Shown here: piece by piece, positions 11,521 through 24,842 of the stretch
Numbering within the stretch: the first letter of the stretch is position 1
Layout: every line of letters starts with the position of its first letter
Assembly: GCA_003993805.1 (NCBI GenBank)
Contig: RSEF01000001.1
Coordinates: 152,581,452 to 152,645,451 of the forward strand
From: Himantopus leucocephalus
Lineage: Eukaryota; Chordata; Aves; Charadriiformes; Recurvirostridae
DNA length: 64,000 nt
Reading direction: 5' to 3'
Translations under genes and position numbers: made by a program
The notes under the pieces: generated by a model
The model's input: the letters and a program-made list of their open reading frames with translations, nothing else
Told to the model about the DNA's origin: nothing
Database searches by the model: none

Positions 11521-12859
11521 GTCGGAAAGAGAGGTTTCTTCCAAGTCATTTGCTACTTCAAAGTTAACTTTTCCCCTATAATTTGCTTCTACAATTCTAC
11601 TAAATACCTATTCTACTCAAATTATGCTGTCTCCTTATGGTGGTTACATTTTGTAGGTTTTTTCTGTATGCCAAGGGTAGTATTCGTCTCACCTAAAAAT
11701 TAGAAAACTTCAAGGGAAGCATCTACCTCAAGCAAATTGCCACGGCTCCCTCTACAGTCAATGAAAGAAAAAAAAAAGCTACCCACACGCACTTTAATAA
11801 TATCAGGTATATACCTAGAAATAGTACAAATTAAGCTCATTAGGGCCCTAACTGGCTAACTCACCTAGCCTAGCTGCCTAATTTTTAGACAGGCTACTAA
11901 CTTCCACGAGGGTAAAATGTGGCTGAATGAATCCCATTCATTATGTCTATGGGAAATGGTATCATTGAGAGAGAAAGTGAGTGAAAGAATTTGTTGGCCA
12001 TAAATCTGGACTCTGTCATCCTTTGCCAGGCATTACCATGCAATGTTGGATGTTCTCTCACACTGCAATCTTAACCAAACAGGAGCTATGAATGATCAGA
12101 ATTGATAAAATCCAACAATTTATTTAGAAGCATAAGCACCGACCTCGGAGGAAATGTAAGCAAGGAAGTTTGTATTTATAAGCTTGCCATGTCTATCAAC
12201 TCTCAAGTTCAGATTTCCAGAACTGTGTGCCTAGGCCTGTGGAAAGTCATTTAAAGGTGCACACTGTGCCAGAGCAGACAAGAAAACACAACTGTTATTG
12301 ACCTTGAGCACTAACAATTTCTAAAAATAAAATAATTTATGTAGATGTCTAATTATAGATTAATCAGTCTTACTTTGGAGAAATGAGTTTGAAAAAATCC
12401 CTATTCTCATCCCTACCACCCGAAGAATTTGAGCTCTTCAGATTAAAGCCGTACAAGAATGCAGGCTACTACTAGTAGCAGAAATTTAGTATTCCTGCTC
12501 TTGTATAACTGCGTGACAATGACGGAAAGGCTTTCAGTTCCACTAGGTATTTTTAGTTCCATTAGTTATTGCTTTTAGTATAAAAGTCAGATTTTCTCAG
12601 ATCTGCTAGAAACAAGACACACATTTTTTTTTTTCTAAGACCATCATGTGCAAGCCATTACAGTTCAAAGGAGAGGCTCATCGGGATGAGGAGGTTTCTC
12701 AAATATCTGTGGTCAAGTTAATGAGACGTTCACCATTCTTTACAAGACAAACAGCTTTTCATTTGCTTAAGAATATTCAGGTGCCGTTTTTCTTAATGTT
12801 CTGTTTAAGGAAAGCTCCCTTTAAAAAACACCCTACCCATTTCAACTCCCTTCGGGAGG
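11521..12859. other. AT-rich sequence between MXRA5 promoter and CpG island
   Basis: No gene, repeat family or RNA recognised. If the island to the right is an alternative MXRA5 promoter, this would be 5' intron. Confidence 0.5.
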
Positions 12860-13407
12860 GGGCCCCGCATTTCCTTACAGGAGGTTCCCGCTGAGGTGAA
12901 GGGGAAATCGCAGTGACTTGTGAGGGGCTGGGGGGGACCAGGCCGGGGGGNCCCGCGCCTCCCGCACCCCGGCCGAGGCCGCTCTTCCAGGGCATTGGCA
13001 GGAGAAACCCCGGGACCGGCGGGGCCCGGGCGAGGCCGGACCGGCTGCGCGCTGCCCCGCCCCGCCGCCCGGGGGCGCCCTCCAGTACCCGCGCCCGCCC
13101 CTCATTGGCCGCCTCCACCGCCGCCGCGCAGCCCGTCAAGCCAATGGGCTGCGGAGGGTTGGGCGGCAGCCAGGCGGGAGGCGGGGCTTGCGGCAGGGCG
13201 GGGGCGTGGCCTCGGGAGGCGGCGCTGCCCCCACGGCTGCCGGCGGGGGACCGCGCCCGCCCCGCGGGGAGGTTTTGCGTGGGGTGGGGGGGGGATCGGG
13301 GTAGGGGGGGTGTCCCGCGCGGCGCTGCCCCGCCCGCCGCCCCGCGACCATGGCGGAGGGGGATGGGGTGGGGGGGGAGGTGCGGTGTCGTCCCGTCCCC
13401 CCCCCCC
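12860..13407. promoter_or_regulatory. Orphan CpG island with CCAAT and GC boxes, ending at gap
   Basis: Very GC- and CpG-rich. Contains opposed CCAAT boxes (ATTGG at 13104-13108, CCAAT at 13141-13145), GC boxes (for example GGCGGGGC near 13180 and GGGGCGTGGC at 13201) and G/C homopolymer runs. It breaks off in a C-run at the 693-N gap. A single N (12951) sits between G and C runs. An ATG in a strong context (GACCATGGCGG, ATG at 13350) opens rightward into the gap. This looks like a housekeeping-type, possibly bidirectional promoter. Which gene it serves cannot be told: an upstream MXRA5 promoter or a gene hidden in the gap are both possible. Confidence 0.6.
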
Positions 13408-14100
13408 NNNNNNNNNNNNNNNNNNNNNNNNNNNNNNNNNNNNNNNNNNNNNNNNNNNNNNNNNNNNNNNNNNNNNNNNNNNNNNNNNNNNNNNNNNNNN
13501 NNNNNNNNNNNNNNNNNNNNNNNNNNNNNNNNNNNNNNNNNNNNNNNNNNNNNNNNNNNNNNNNNNNNNNNNNNNNNNNNNNNNNNNNNNNNNNNNNNNN
13601 NNNNNNNNNNNNNNNNNNNNNNNNNNNNNNNNNNNNNNNNNNNNNNNNNNNNNNNNNNNNNNNNNNNNNNNNNNNNNNNNNNNNNNNNNNNNNNNNNNNN
13701 NNNNNNNNNNNNNNNNNNNNNNNNNNNNNNNNNNNNNNNNNNNNNNNNNNNNNNNNNNNNNNNNNNNNNNNNNNNNNNNNNNNNNNNNNNNNNNNNNNNN
13801 NNNNNNNNNNNNNNNNNNNNNNNNNNNNNNNNNNNNNNNNNNNNNNNNNNNNNNNNNNNNNNNNNNNNNNNNNNNNNNNNNNNNNNNNNNNNNNNNNNNN
13901 NNNNNNNNNNNNNNNNNNNNNNNNNNNNNNNNNNNNNNNNNNNNNNNNNNNNNNNNNNNNNNNNNNNNNNNNNNNNNNNNNNNNNNNNNNNNNNNNNNNN
14001 NNNNNNNNNNNNNNNNNNNNNNNNNNNNNNNNNNNNNNNNNNNNNNNNNNNNNNNNNNNNNNNNNNNNNNNNNNNNNNNNNNNNNNNNNNNNNNNNNNNN
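13408..14100. other. Assembly gap, 693 N
   Basis: Run of N's joining a CpG island directly to the antisense end of a CR1 element. Open frames reported across it are artefacts of translating N. Confidence 1.
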
Positions 14101-14307
14101 GGAGTAGAGGGGCAGAATCACCTCCCTCGACTTGCTGGCCACGTTTCTTTTGATGCAGCCCAGGATGTGGTTTGCTTTCTGAGCTGCAAGCACACATTGC
14201 TGTCTCATGTTGAGCTTCTCATCCACGAACACCCCCAAGTCCTTCTCAGGGCTGCTCTCAATCCATTCTTGGCCCAGCCTATATTTGTGCATGGGATTTT
14301 CCTGACC
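14101..14307 (-). mobile_element. CR1 fragment, C-terminal part of ORF2 (reverse transcriptase protein)
   Basis: On the minus strand it encodes the familiar CR1 ORF2 C-terminal segment, including [30 protein letters not shown] and [10 protein letters not shown]. It is cut at one end by the gap, and its 5' similarity ends where a perfect inverted repeat begins (14308). Non-functional fragment. Confidence 0.93.
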
Positions 14308-14349
14308 CCATTGCAAAAGCAGAAAGACTACTTTCTGCTTTTGCAATGG
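14308..14349. repeat. Perfect 19-bp inverted repeat with 4-base loop
   Basis: Left arm 14308-14326 and right arm 14331-14349 are exact reverse complements around the loop ACTA. It abuts the 5' truncation of the neighbouring CR1. Confidence 0.95.
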
Positions 14350-16859
14350 CACACAGAAATTAACTTTTGAAGCAAGAGGTTGACATGGCTTTTCAGTGCC
14401 AGTGCCAGAGGATTCTTGAAGTTCATAACTAGAGCTGCATCACCAGACACTGATGCCACCAGCTTCAGCTGAGCCTAGTAAAGCTTGAAGAGCAGACAAA
14501 TGCTGTAGGTGGAGGGAAAGACAGGCTGGCGTGTTGTTTTGTTTGTGGGGTTTTGGGAATTTTTAGGGGTTTTTTTTGGTGTGTATAGGCTGTTACTTTG
14601 CATGAAGGAAATAAATCCAGAAACTTTTCTGCTTTGTTTTATTTTTATTGAGCAAATTTTCTATATAATACCAAAGCCTTTAAAGAGGTTTTCTCTATTA
14701 TGCCTAAGCTTGGTTACCCATGGACTTTCTCTCCCTTTGTTTTTATTCTTGGTCTCCTTACAAAGGATCACAAATTTTATACACCAAGGAAACCTTTGAA
14801 CAGTAACAATAAATTAAGAGACTAGACAACTTATTCTGAATGTTTTCTCTTTCAATTGTACAATGAGAAGAACGGTCTTTCCAGAGGGATCAAAAAATAG
14901 ACTTTTTTTTTCTCTTTAAAAATGCTAAATGGTTTCTAACACATCTTCATATCCAACTATAAATGGAAATGATCATAACTGATTTCCTCAACCTAGCTCT
15001 CTAAGAAAGTAAGATCTAAATAACCCCTATCTGCATGTCCGCCTGACTGCCCTGTCTTTCCCTTTTCTTACCCTTTCTGCTTACCCAGTAACGTAGGAAA
15101 TTCTTAATCTATTTAATAACTAGCTTAGAGAGGAGTGGAAAATCCAAGCTATATAAGTTCTTGTATTTTCCATGAAAATAAGATGGTAAGAAGATTAGAG
15201 ATCCCCATCCATGTTCCCCCTTAGGGAAAAGAGGAGGCACAGTGAAGAGGTAGTGGCGGGTAGGTCAGTCAAGAACGTGCACCTCTAAACTACTGGCTTG
15301 GCAAGCTGCCTCTTGCTCAGCTGGAGAGCAGAAAAATATGCTTCGGGGTTATGGTACAAAGCTGAAAGCATTGTGGTAGTGGTTGCCAGGATCACACGAG
15401 GAAGCTGAGCATTGTGTTGCAGGCTCTAGAAGAAGTAGGGAGAAGGGCTCGTAAGAGGGGACGATGGTCCCACACAGAACCAGGTTCCTTAGTTCTGCTA
15501 ATCAGGCCATCACTGAAGGATAGTTGTTTGTTATTGTTTTGTTTTCCTTTTAATTAGCCTGACTTGATCACATTTATTTTCAAGAATGAAGTAAAGATTA
15601 AGAATGATCCTTTTTCTGTTTCATTTCCAGTTTTGCCTGATTGGATTTCCCCTGGGTAGGGTATGTTATAAGGGACAACCCTTTCATGTAAGATGGAGAA
15701 ATTCCCTTTTCTCACTTCCTTCTGTTTAGAGATGACCAGATGCAGAGACATACCAGTAGCGTACCTTTTTAAATGAACATAAACGTTGATTTATTCATAC
15801 TATTTTATGTTCAGCTCTGTGAAGTGAAGTGGGCACTGTGCAAAGGCATCCAGTGCCTAGGTGTAAGGCTGCTGAGGTGGTAACAGCCAAACCTTCCAAC
15901 CTTTCTTAGATGGAATAGAAGGGACACTCTTCCAGAAGTAAAGAACAGAGAAAATAAAGCTAGAAAAGACCTTGGGAGGGAATTTCATTCAATCCACAGT
16001 CCAAATCTAAGCCAAGTACACTTAAATCATTGTTTAAAAAATAGGTTTGCTGAATTGGTCTCAAAAGCTTTTGGTGATAGAGATCCCATTCCATGTCCTG
16101 AAGCAATCTATCCTGCTATATATGTTGGTTATTCAGGGGAGAAGAACTGAATATTCTTCATTGCCTTCATGTGGTTTAGAAATAAAAACTTTTGAGTTTT
16201 GAGTCTTTGCTTAACTCTCATGTGGGATATTTGATACCTTCAATGCTTCTAGTAGAACAAAATAAAAACAGAACCAAGACAGGTAGATAGATGACAAACA
16301 TTTTAATTCAGATAAGACCACAAAATAACATAAAAGCAAAAAGGACAAGGACATAAGTTAAATTACCATCTGATGGAAATTTCTTCCAGGAGTATGTCTG
16401 TCAAGTGCTTCAAATTCTAAGCAGTGCTGCCATTGTGGGTATTTTTTGTGCCTAAATTGTGTATCTACAACTGCCTGTGTATTTCACAAACACATAAGAA
16501 AATGATAATCTTAATTAGATCAAGAGTGCAAAATGAAAATCAAGTTGCAACTATGAATGCTGGGAAACAACTTCAGATACAGATCGTGTTGGGATGATTC
16601 ATTTGACAAGTTATCTAATTTAAGTAAATATTGCTATGTTGCGAAAGTCATTTTAAAGAAAATACAGAGTTGTTAGTTACAGTCGCCTTAGGTAAAATAT
16701 ATATGAGTAATATTGTCTTCATACTCCAACTCACTCTGCCCTTTGCGAAAGTATTTGCATTGCCTGTTTTGCACTCTTTGTTCACATGATGTATTTTTAC
16801 TGTATTTTGTTGAAAATCATGTTACACAATATGTGAAATATATACACTTTTCTGTACAA
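14350..16859. other. AT-rich intergenic DNA
   Basis: No gene or recognisable repeat. Short open frames lack any known domain or codon bias. Confidence 0.6.
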
Positions 16860-16912
16860 ACATATATATACATACACACATATATACATATATATGTAGA
16901 TATATATTTATA
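16860..16912. repeat. AT/AC-rich microsatellite
   Basis: Alternating TA/CA dinucleotides of the (CATATA)n type across about 50 bases. Confidence 0.85.
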
Positions 16913-17798
16913 CAGAGAAAGAAGGGAAGAAAAAGTGAGACTGCATGTTACCAAAGCAAAGATAATCAGCTTTTCTGGCTTATGCAATGGAAACAATAGA
17001 AACATATTTTATACTGAGGTCTGAAAAAAATCTTCTTTCAGTTATTAATGTCTCAGCTGGTTGTTTTCTGTGAATGAATGTCTAAACCATGCAGAACCAT
17101 AGGAAATTCAAACAGCTATTATAAACCATCATGTGTAAAAATAGTTCAGATTATACATGGGTGGAAGATTCGACTTGACTGCTATGTCACGGCTCATGCC
17201 CATCATATAACATCCATTTTGCAATGATTTTGTTTCTTTTCAAATGCTTATATTTTATTTATTGCTCATGTCTTTACCACGTCTCCCATGAAAGCCATTT
17301 TCCTTTGGTTTCAGGTGCTGCTCTGAACTACTGCAAGCAGACATACAGTAGTTAAGATTTTAACACTTACAGTATTACAGTTTCGCATGCAACAAAGGAG
17401 GTTTCTTTGCTACTGGTGTTGTACAGGTCTAAACTCTCTGTTAGTAGACCATCAAGGGGAAAATCCAGAGATTGCTAGTTCTAGAACCCTTACCACCTTA
17501 GAAACCTTTATTTAGGAAAAAAAACCAAAACCAAAAATATTTAAAATGCTGAGTCACTGCTACTTTTAGCAGCTGAATTCCAGAAACTGCAGAAACTGTT
17601 GATATACCTAAAAAAATGTAAAACTGAGCTGTTAGTAACACACAATACTGTTATGATCTGAGAGACAGAATATTCATTTACACTGATATTTAGGCTTTAT
17701 CATGTCCCTTTTCAATCTCTATCTGAAAATGATACTTTTCATAAATTTTAGACTGGGTCATCCAACCCATTTCAGCAGCTGTATTAGAAACAAAGAAC
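16913..17798. other. AT-rich intergenic DNA
   Basis: Nothing recognisable on either strand. Confidence 0.6.
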
Positions 17799-18079
17799 CT
17801 TTCAACCTGGTAGTTGTAATACATTTGTAAGTGAANTTTTCAGCCTGGTAGTTGTAATACATTTGTAAGTGAACAGCATATAATGCAAATAAATCTAATA
17901 GCATTTTTATTAAGCTTATTTATTCTATGCCAATTCAGGCTAGTCCAAAAAGACCTTNCTTTCAACCTGGTAGTTGTAATACATTTGTAAGTGAAGAGCA
18001 TATAATGCAAATAAATCTAGTAGCATTTTTATTAGGCTTATTTATTCTATGCCAATTCAGGCTAGTCCAAAAAGACCTT
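17799..18079. repeat. Sequence block present nearly three times, joined by single N's
   Basis: 17799-17835 (partial), 17837-17957 and 17959-18079 (121 bases each) are near-identical with a few substitutions. The copies are separated by single N's at 17836 and 17958. The identical logic at two other single-N sites in the window argues for unmerged contig ends or alleles rather than a genuine tandem repeat. Confidence 0.9.
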
Positions 18080-19555
18080 TACAGAGTTATGAAAAGATGG
18101 AAAAGTTTGTGTCATAGTTTCCATTATAGAGCCTATTTTCAGGAGTTTATAGCAAATTTATAATAAAGTTATAATTCTGTTTACAAATTAAACCAGTTAT
18201 TTGTTTTCCTAAATATAACAATCTTCAGGGCAAGTGATAGGATTACTCTAAGATACTGTAAATAAAGCATCAAAAATTTCCAAGTTAGTATGCATTTGGA
18301 TCATTTTAAGTGGCACAAAATCTTCTACAGGAAATGACCATTAACTTCATTTAATTAAGTAATAATATTTGTATAATCAGCATGCCAAAGTGTCTCAGAC
18401 AGCTCCATTGTGTGGGGCCCATGGTCCCTTTCCTTCTAGTTGGGTCAAAAAGCTATAGACCACCTCTGTAACGTGGCCTCTTCCTTGATGAAAACTGTCC
18501 CAAAGGGAATTAAAGTCATAGTTTAGAAAGAAGCATAAGTAAAAATGGAAAAAGCAAAGGGGAAAACAGCACTTACAGACCTGCCTCTTATGCCCAGAAA
18601 ATAGATCAAAGTTAACATGAGAGCCCCTCTCTGGCAAAGACGTCCTGTTTGAGGAGATCCCTGCAGCATAAAGGTAATTTATGTTGCGAAGGCCACAAGC
18701 CTCCCTGCCTGGGGGACATGTGCCCAGACCGCCCAGTCTTTAACGTGGTTGTATAAATTTGGAAACTGTAACTGTGTTAGCATAGTGCCGGGCATGAGCT
18801 AACATGTACACAGGCTTTTAAATCCAGGTTGTTTGCATCTGGCTGTCCTAGAGCATGGGTGAAACAGATGCACAACTGCCTCCAGCTGCTCACGTACATA
18901 CCCTGTATGTGAATAAATGCTTTTCAATGAAGGAGAGGAAAGAGAAGGAGAACACACTCTTTGCAGCAAAATGTGGCTGCAACCAATTTGCTTAGATTGG
19001 CAGACCCCCGTTTCAAAATAGCTACCAAGCCAGGTCATCAGTCTGGCCCATAAAAATTTGGACACCAGGCTAAGACCAGAAGCCTCAAGGGAGCCAGTGT
19101 TGCCACAGACCCAAGCCCCAGAGAGGTGATGCCACCAAAACCTGCTTCTCATTAAAACCATGCAACATTCCATGCTGCCTGTTTCTACCATTCTTAGGCA
19201 AATAGATTACTATATTTAAAACATCCTCGTCTTTCCTGTCTTCCAAAAAACTGTATCCTGGAATAGATAAGGTTTAATGTTTGATCTGGACGCACCCATT
19301 CTGGACTTTCATCTCAGTCTCGAAATGTCATCACTGTGTGCTTAATGTAACTGAGTGAGATTGGAAGAATTTGATTCTTTCTGTTTTTCATTTTATTTTC
19401 ACATTTTGCTTTTGACAGCATCTAGCTTTGCAGATAACCACTGTTTTGTGGTGCACTGTGTTCCTAATACCAACTAGAAAAGACATGCCACTGACAGTGC
19501 TGGCCAAACTGAAAAGTAAAGTAAACTTCAAAGTCTACACGTGAAGAAGGGAAGG
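18080..19555. other. Intergenic DNA
   Basis: No gene or repeat family recognised. The 130-codon minus-strand frame at 18799-19191 has no recognisable domain. Confidence 0.55.
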
Positions 19556-19623
19556 GTGGTGTAGGACAGGGTAGTACAGAACAGGACAGTGTAGGCAAGG
19601 CAGGGCAAGGCAGGGCAAGGCAC
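19556..19623. repeat. Short G/A-rich tandem repeat (AGGCAGGGCA units)
   Basis: A clean decamer AGGCAGGGCA repeats about three times at 19594-19623, preceded by degenerate ACAGG/GTAGG pentamers. Confidence 0.85.
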
Positions 19624-22600
19624 ACTCTGTTCTTTAGTATTAGCTGTATTAATTTCACACATTATTGTGATATGCCTTCTACCTTTCATTTGCTGTAAAA
19701 CTTAATTGCTTGGTTAGTTTCCTTCATATGAAATGCATTTTTATTGAAAAAAAGAATTGGCAAGTTTGTGGCTGTGAATCTGACTTACTTAAGTGGTTGG
19801 TAATTGTGCCACTAACTTGAGTGGATACAGGGCCAGGTCCTTGTTTACATGTGCTTTCTTATGTATTCACTGCATTTAAATGGTAAGTGTCTGCAAATGC
19901 AATCTATAAAGTTGTTCTGAGGGCATTTCAGGATGTTATGTCACACTATTGCTTATAAATTGGTGCAAAAGTTACACTGCAAGAGTAACAACGTCAGGAA
20001 ACAGTAGTAAAGTGTGCCTAATAAAATCCAGACTGTATTCTAGGGAACTGCTTTTTCTTTGTGAGATAAGTCTTTCCTCACAAGAAAACAGAAAAATACA
20101 CAAAGTGGCCTAACCACAATGCAATCCTCAAGGAAGTTATAACACATGGAGTTCATATATCTTGGAAGAAAGCAATGTGTAATTTCACAACCCTGTGTAT
20201 CCTACCTAGATAATTTAACTCCCTGTCTGATGATCAAGGAATGACATCATAAATCACTAGGCTGGTTGTTTGCTTTGTAAGAAGTTAATTCCTGGTGTAT
20301 TACTTCTAGATATTTGAGTGAAAAAAATATTTTACTAAAATTGTATTTTGAGCCATTCCCCCAACTATTCCATTACATTCCTCTGTTCCTTTATGTGGGA
20401 TAATTGTGTTTTCTTTATCTTCCATGCAGCTTTGTGTAATTTTTAAGGCCATCCTTGATCTAAAACAGGGCAGAAAGGAGAGGTGGTTCATTTGTTTAAA
20501 TCAAAATGGAGTCTCCTATTTTGCACATATTGCAGATTCTTGCCACAAGTAGGATCCCATTGCAATGGCACCCCAAAGCTCTATCTACACAGTTAGCCAA
20601 AAAAAAAAGTGTTAAGATTAAGGATAACTATGCCAAGACCTGGGACCTAACCATTTCGAAACACTTGCCTTGGTGATGCTCCACTAGAGCTGGGGCTCAG
20701 AGCGCCCAGATTGTGCGCAGGAAAAGGTGACCCTTGGAAATCTGATAGCATTATGCACTGTTGCATGGCCCACCATTCCCAGATCCAATGTACACGCAAC
20801 ACAAGAGTCTGATCCACCACCTAAGGTGCCAAGCATGCATAGGCCACATCAGAGGTTGTCCCCACCTCTGGTGAGCAGTGCGTTGGAGCGCAATCTAAGC
20901 TGGGGAATGAACGTGTGCTTGCATGTAAATATTGCAGGGAAGGTGAGTCTAGATTGGAAAAGAAATTTACAGATTTTACAGCATCGTTGTGTAACTTGAC
21001 AAGTGCTGGCAGAAGTGGAAACCATGGAAGAAAAAATGCAAAATTCCAGTGTCACATCATCCAACAGGAAACCATGAGAAAGTAACTACTTGATATATGT
21101 CAAAAGCTGATTCAGTTCTTCCACAGATTTCAGCAATGTTCAATAAATACACAGTGACACCCTTAAACTTCACGATTCATGATACTCGGCTTATATTTGG
21201 TTTCCATTAAGTGTATGGACTATTCATCTTTCCTATGCTGCCATTCCCTTGACAAAAAGCATTAACTGTTAAAAAATCACAGCTGCACCTCCTGTCATTT
21301 GTCTTTTTCCTGTGTATGTGTTTGAAAGCAGCTTCCTCCCCTACGCTTCCCCACTGCACAATTTCCTCTCAGATAACATACAGTTCCTAAAAATGTGAAC
21401 CTGTACCTAACTAGAGAGCAAAAGGTAAAAGGGGTGGGCTGGACTGGATCCATCTGATCACTCATATCGTACAAATCTGTATTAAATGCTGAATTTAATC
21501 ACTCAGAACATTACACATATGAGAACACTGCAGCATTAAGCAATAGAAAATATCCACAGGGAGAAGATCGTTGAACAGATATATCACAAGCATGGGTCTG
21601 TTGACAAGCTTAATCTTGCCAATTAGATCTGAACCATTTTCCTTTTTTGAAAGAAGAAAACATGACAAAAACAGAAGATGGGAGCTATTCTGTCATAACA
21701 GCCACAAACCCCTACTGAAGATGAGGCAATTCTGGATGTACTGAAGACGTAATGAAATTTTAGTTGACTATAATGGAGACAAGATTTCACCAACAAATGT
21801 TCAGAAATCTGTGAGAGTTTAAAAAAAAAAAATCAAGACACTCAAGCTTCTTACATTCTGAGCAATAAATAAAAGCAAGCCATGATGTTAATCAGGTTTG
21901 TCTTTCTAAAATGCAGTGTTTGTTGGAATCCACAGTGGAGACTGTTTAATCTAGAAGACTTTTGTGATGTTCTTAATTACTTGGGTTTTGGTTTTGATTT
22001 TGGCTTTTTTCTTGAGACTGTCAGTGCAGACTCAGCTGCAGTAGTAACGGGTGCAGGCAGCTCCCTCACAGGATGAGGACTTGGAAATAGGGAATGAGTG
22101 ATCTTTTCCATATCACAAAAAATATTTTGGGTGTCCTAAATATGACAGAGCATGACTTTTCAGTTCTTTTTTATAAATCACTTAACAGTATTAAAGTTGT
22201 TCTCCTAAACTGAAAGTTTTAGTCTTATTTCAGAATAAAAAGTAAAGAAACAGGGACCCTACAGAGAAGCTTAACCAAGCACTGCCACTACCTGAAAACA
22301 CTGGTTTTATAACAGTCAAACCATATCTGTAGAATGAAAAAATGATGGGCAAGGAAATGGACTTCCCAGTCCAAGAAAAATATTGAGCTTTTGCATAATT
22401 TTTTCTGTCCCAACTTATAGTAGCCAAAAGCTTTATATTGCAGGTGCACTGCCATAGGCCTGCGGAGCCTTGGAGCCTTAATTGCTCAGAGAAGTCCCAG
22501 AATAAAAAAAAACCCTGGCACATTATCAAGTAAGCTGCAAGAAGCCAAGCAGGTTGGGGAGATCAGGTCTCTTAAGGCTTCCATATTCTTGGCTCAGAAA

Positions 22601-24842
22601 AATCCCTCCAGGTGGTCTGCCGAAGATCCTGAAGCTTGGAGAAGAGGCTCTGCTAAGGAGCCAGGGAGGGAGATTTTCATCCATGAGACATGTCTACATT
22701 CCTGCAAACATTTTCAGCAAATCAACATTTTCCAGTAAAGCAATATGCCATTAAAAAATTTGCATTCCATTTGAATGCTGCCCTCATGCTACAATACAAA
22801 AGCATATGGACACTCAGTGTCCTGCCTCTCTACAACTCTTCTGCCTGCCTTCTTGTGCTCTTTTCACAGTTTGCTGAGTTTAAAATCAAAACAAAATGTA
22901 ATCAAGTTTTATAATCTGTTTGTTCTGTGTTTGGTTCTTCACTGTCTCTTTTACTGACCTGTTTAATCCAATGTTTTGCCTGAACAAATTCTACAAACTT
23001 GGAATTTTGGTCATGTTCTAGTAAGTTTCCAAGTTTCAGTATCTCTGTAGTACACTACCTCCTTACAGTATTGCTTTTACACTCACTGTACAATATAAAA
23101 ATACCTGCTGTATTAAGTAGACTTCCAAGGTAGTCTAATAGATGTTCAACTTAGCATTTGAGGGACCATGTTCATTTCTTTGTACTGCCACTGGCCTGGC
23201 ATGCCCCTTGGATGTTGGACATCTGTAAAATTGAAATAACAGAGACTTTATAAAAAGCTCTGAGATTTATGGATGAAAAGTTGTATGTAATCCATATTTG
23301 TGGATGAAAAGTAGTAGTTTTAAAATGTTATTATTTCTTTTTTTTTACAATAACTACATTAATTGGTTTTCATCCTGTACTTCATGAAAACTATGGAAGT
23401 ATCTAAATTACTGCTGTGAAAGCTATTTATGAACAGCAAATCTTCGGCTGGTTGGCCAAAATTGCTTTACAGCTCTCAGAACCTCCATGAGAAACTTGTC
23501 AAGATTTTAGAAAAGGAAAATGTTTAAAAACTCTGAACAAGAGAAGGAACAATAATGTGTTAATTAATTCACAGACAGCTTCATTCAAACAGTTGTGGGT
23601 AGTTTCACAACTTAGAGAAGATTGTTTAACACCTACAACTTAGAAATTGCTTTCCTGTTAGAATCAAAGACAGCCATGCACCTAAAACTCAGTAAGATCA
23701 CTTATGAAAGAAAATCCACATTTTCAAACATTGGTGGGGTAAAACTCCTAATCCAGAATGTTGTCCAATTTTCAGAAGGGCTGAGGACCAAAGATTTCCA
23801 TAGTTTGAAGTGGACATCCTCAAACCAGGACAACATGAAACTTAGAAAACTGGGTTTAACATTTACCTGAACACCTAAATTTGACTTAAAAGCTTTGGCC
23901 AAATTATTTTTCTCTATGGAGACACCACAGCACATCTAACTTCTCATTATATATTTTAATTTGCCAGAGACTATTTGATCCCTGGGAGACAGCATGATAC
24001 TTCTTTCAGTCACAGAAATTGGACAGCAGTGCTACTAGCCACCCCTACCCCAAGAAAGAATCTTTGATACCAGCTCAAAAAACATCAACTTTTTATCAGC
24101 TCTTCCTTAAAGATGGCATTAATTAGAAAGAAGTGGTTCTTATGAAAATCTTAAAATATTATGAGCCCATTTAGCAACAGGCACTTTTTATAACTGACTT
24201 CTATACTTGATAGCCACAATGCTTCACAGCTAAAACTCATCAGGTGCGAAAGCAGACCATGGAGTTAATTACTCCATGTCACAGATGACCACATCAGCTG
24301 GAAACAATCAAGGCAAAAGCAAATAGGACAACAAATGGCGAACAGATACAACCACACATATTGGTTGTAGCTGTTATGCGCTGGATTAATTTTCCTAAAC
24401 TTAAACCTCTGAGATACCAGGGCATAAGCCAGTAGTCTCCAGTCATCACTCCAGTAGTCTAGTAGTCTCCTGCATGGTGTCTCAGCCAGCCTAGGGAGAC
24501 TCAGGCAGAGGTTGTTGAGCACATAGGTCTAAGCAAATGGTTCAGCATTCCCTACAGTGAGAAAACCAGAGTAATACCACATAGAATGGGACTGGGTCTA
24601 CAAGATTTGCTTGACTGAGGTACCCAGAACCTGATTGTATTGCCCAGATTGAGAGAGGGCATTTAATGTGTAAGGTGGAGTTAATCTCATTTAGCCAGGG
24701 ATGCTATTATTTGACATTTACAGCTAAGAGTCATATAGATTCCTTTGCAAGAAACGGTGAGAAATAGGTACCTTGAGGATGTGATTCATTTAATTTTAAG
24801 GTACACTTAGCCTCTAGATACTTCAACCTCTCTGTATTAGCT
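19624..24842. other. AT-rich intergenic DNA
   Basis: More than 5 kb with no exon, RNA gene or mobile element that I can recognise. Several A/T homopolymers only. Confidence 0.55.

Noticed and set aside
13350..13407. Start of a protein at the strong-context ATG (MAEGDGVG...)
   Set aside because: Only about 19 codons before the gap, Gly-rich by composition; not enough to call a gene.
12913..14370. Long frames across 13.4-14.1 kb on both strands (up to 485 codons)
   Set aside because: They exist only because N's are translated as open sequence; the flanks are a CpG island and CR1.
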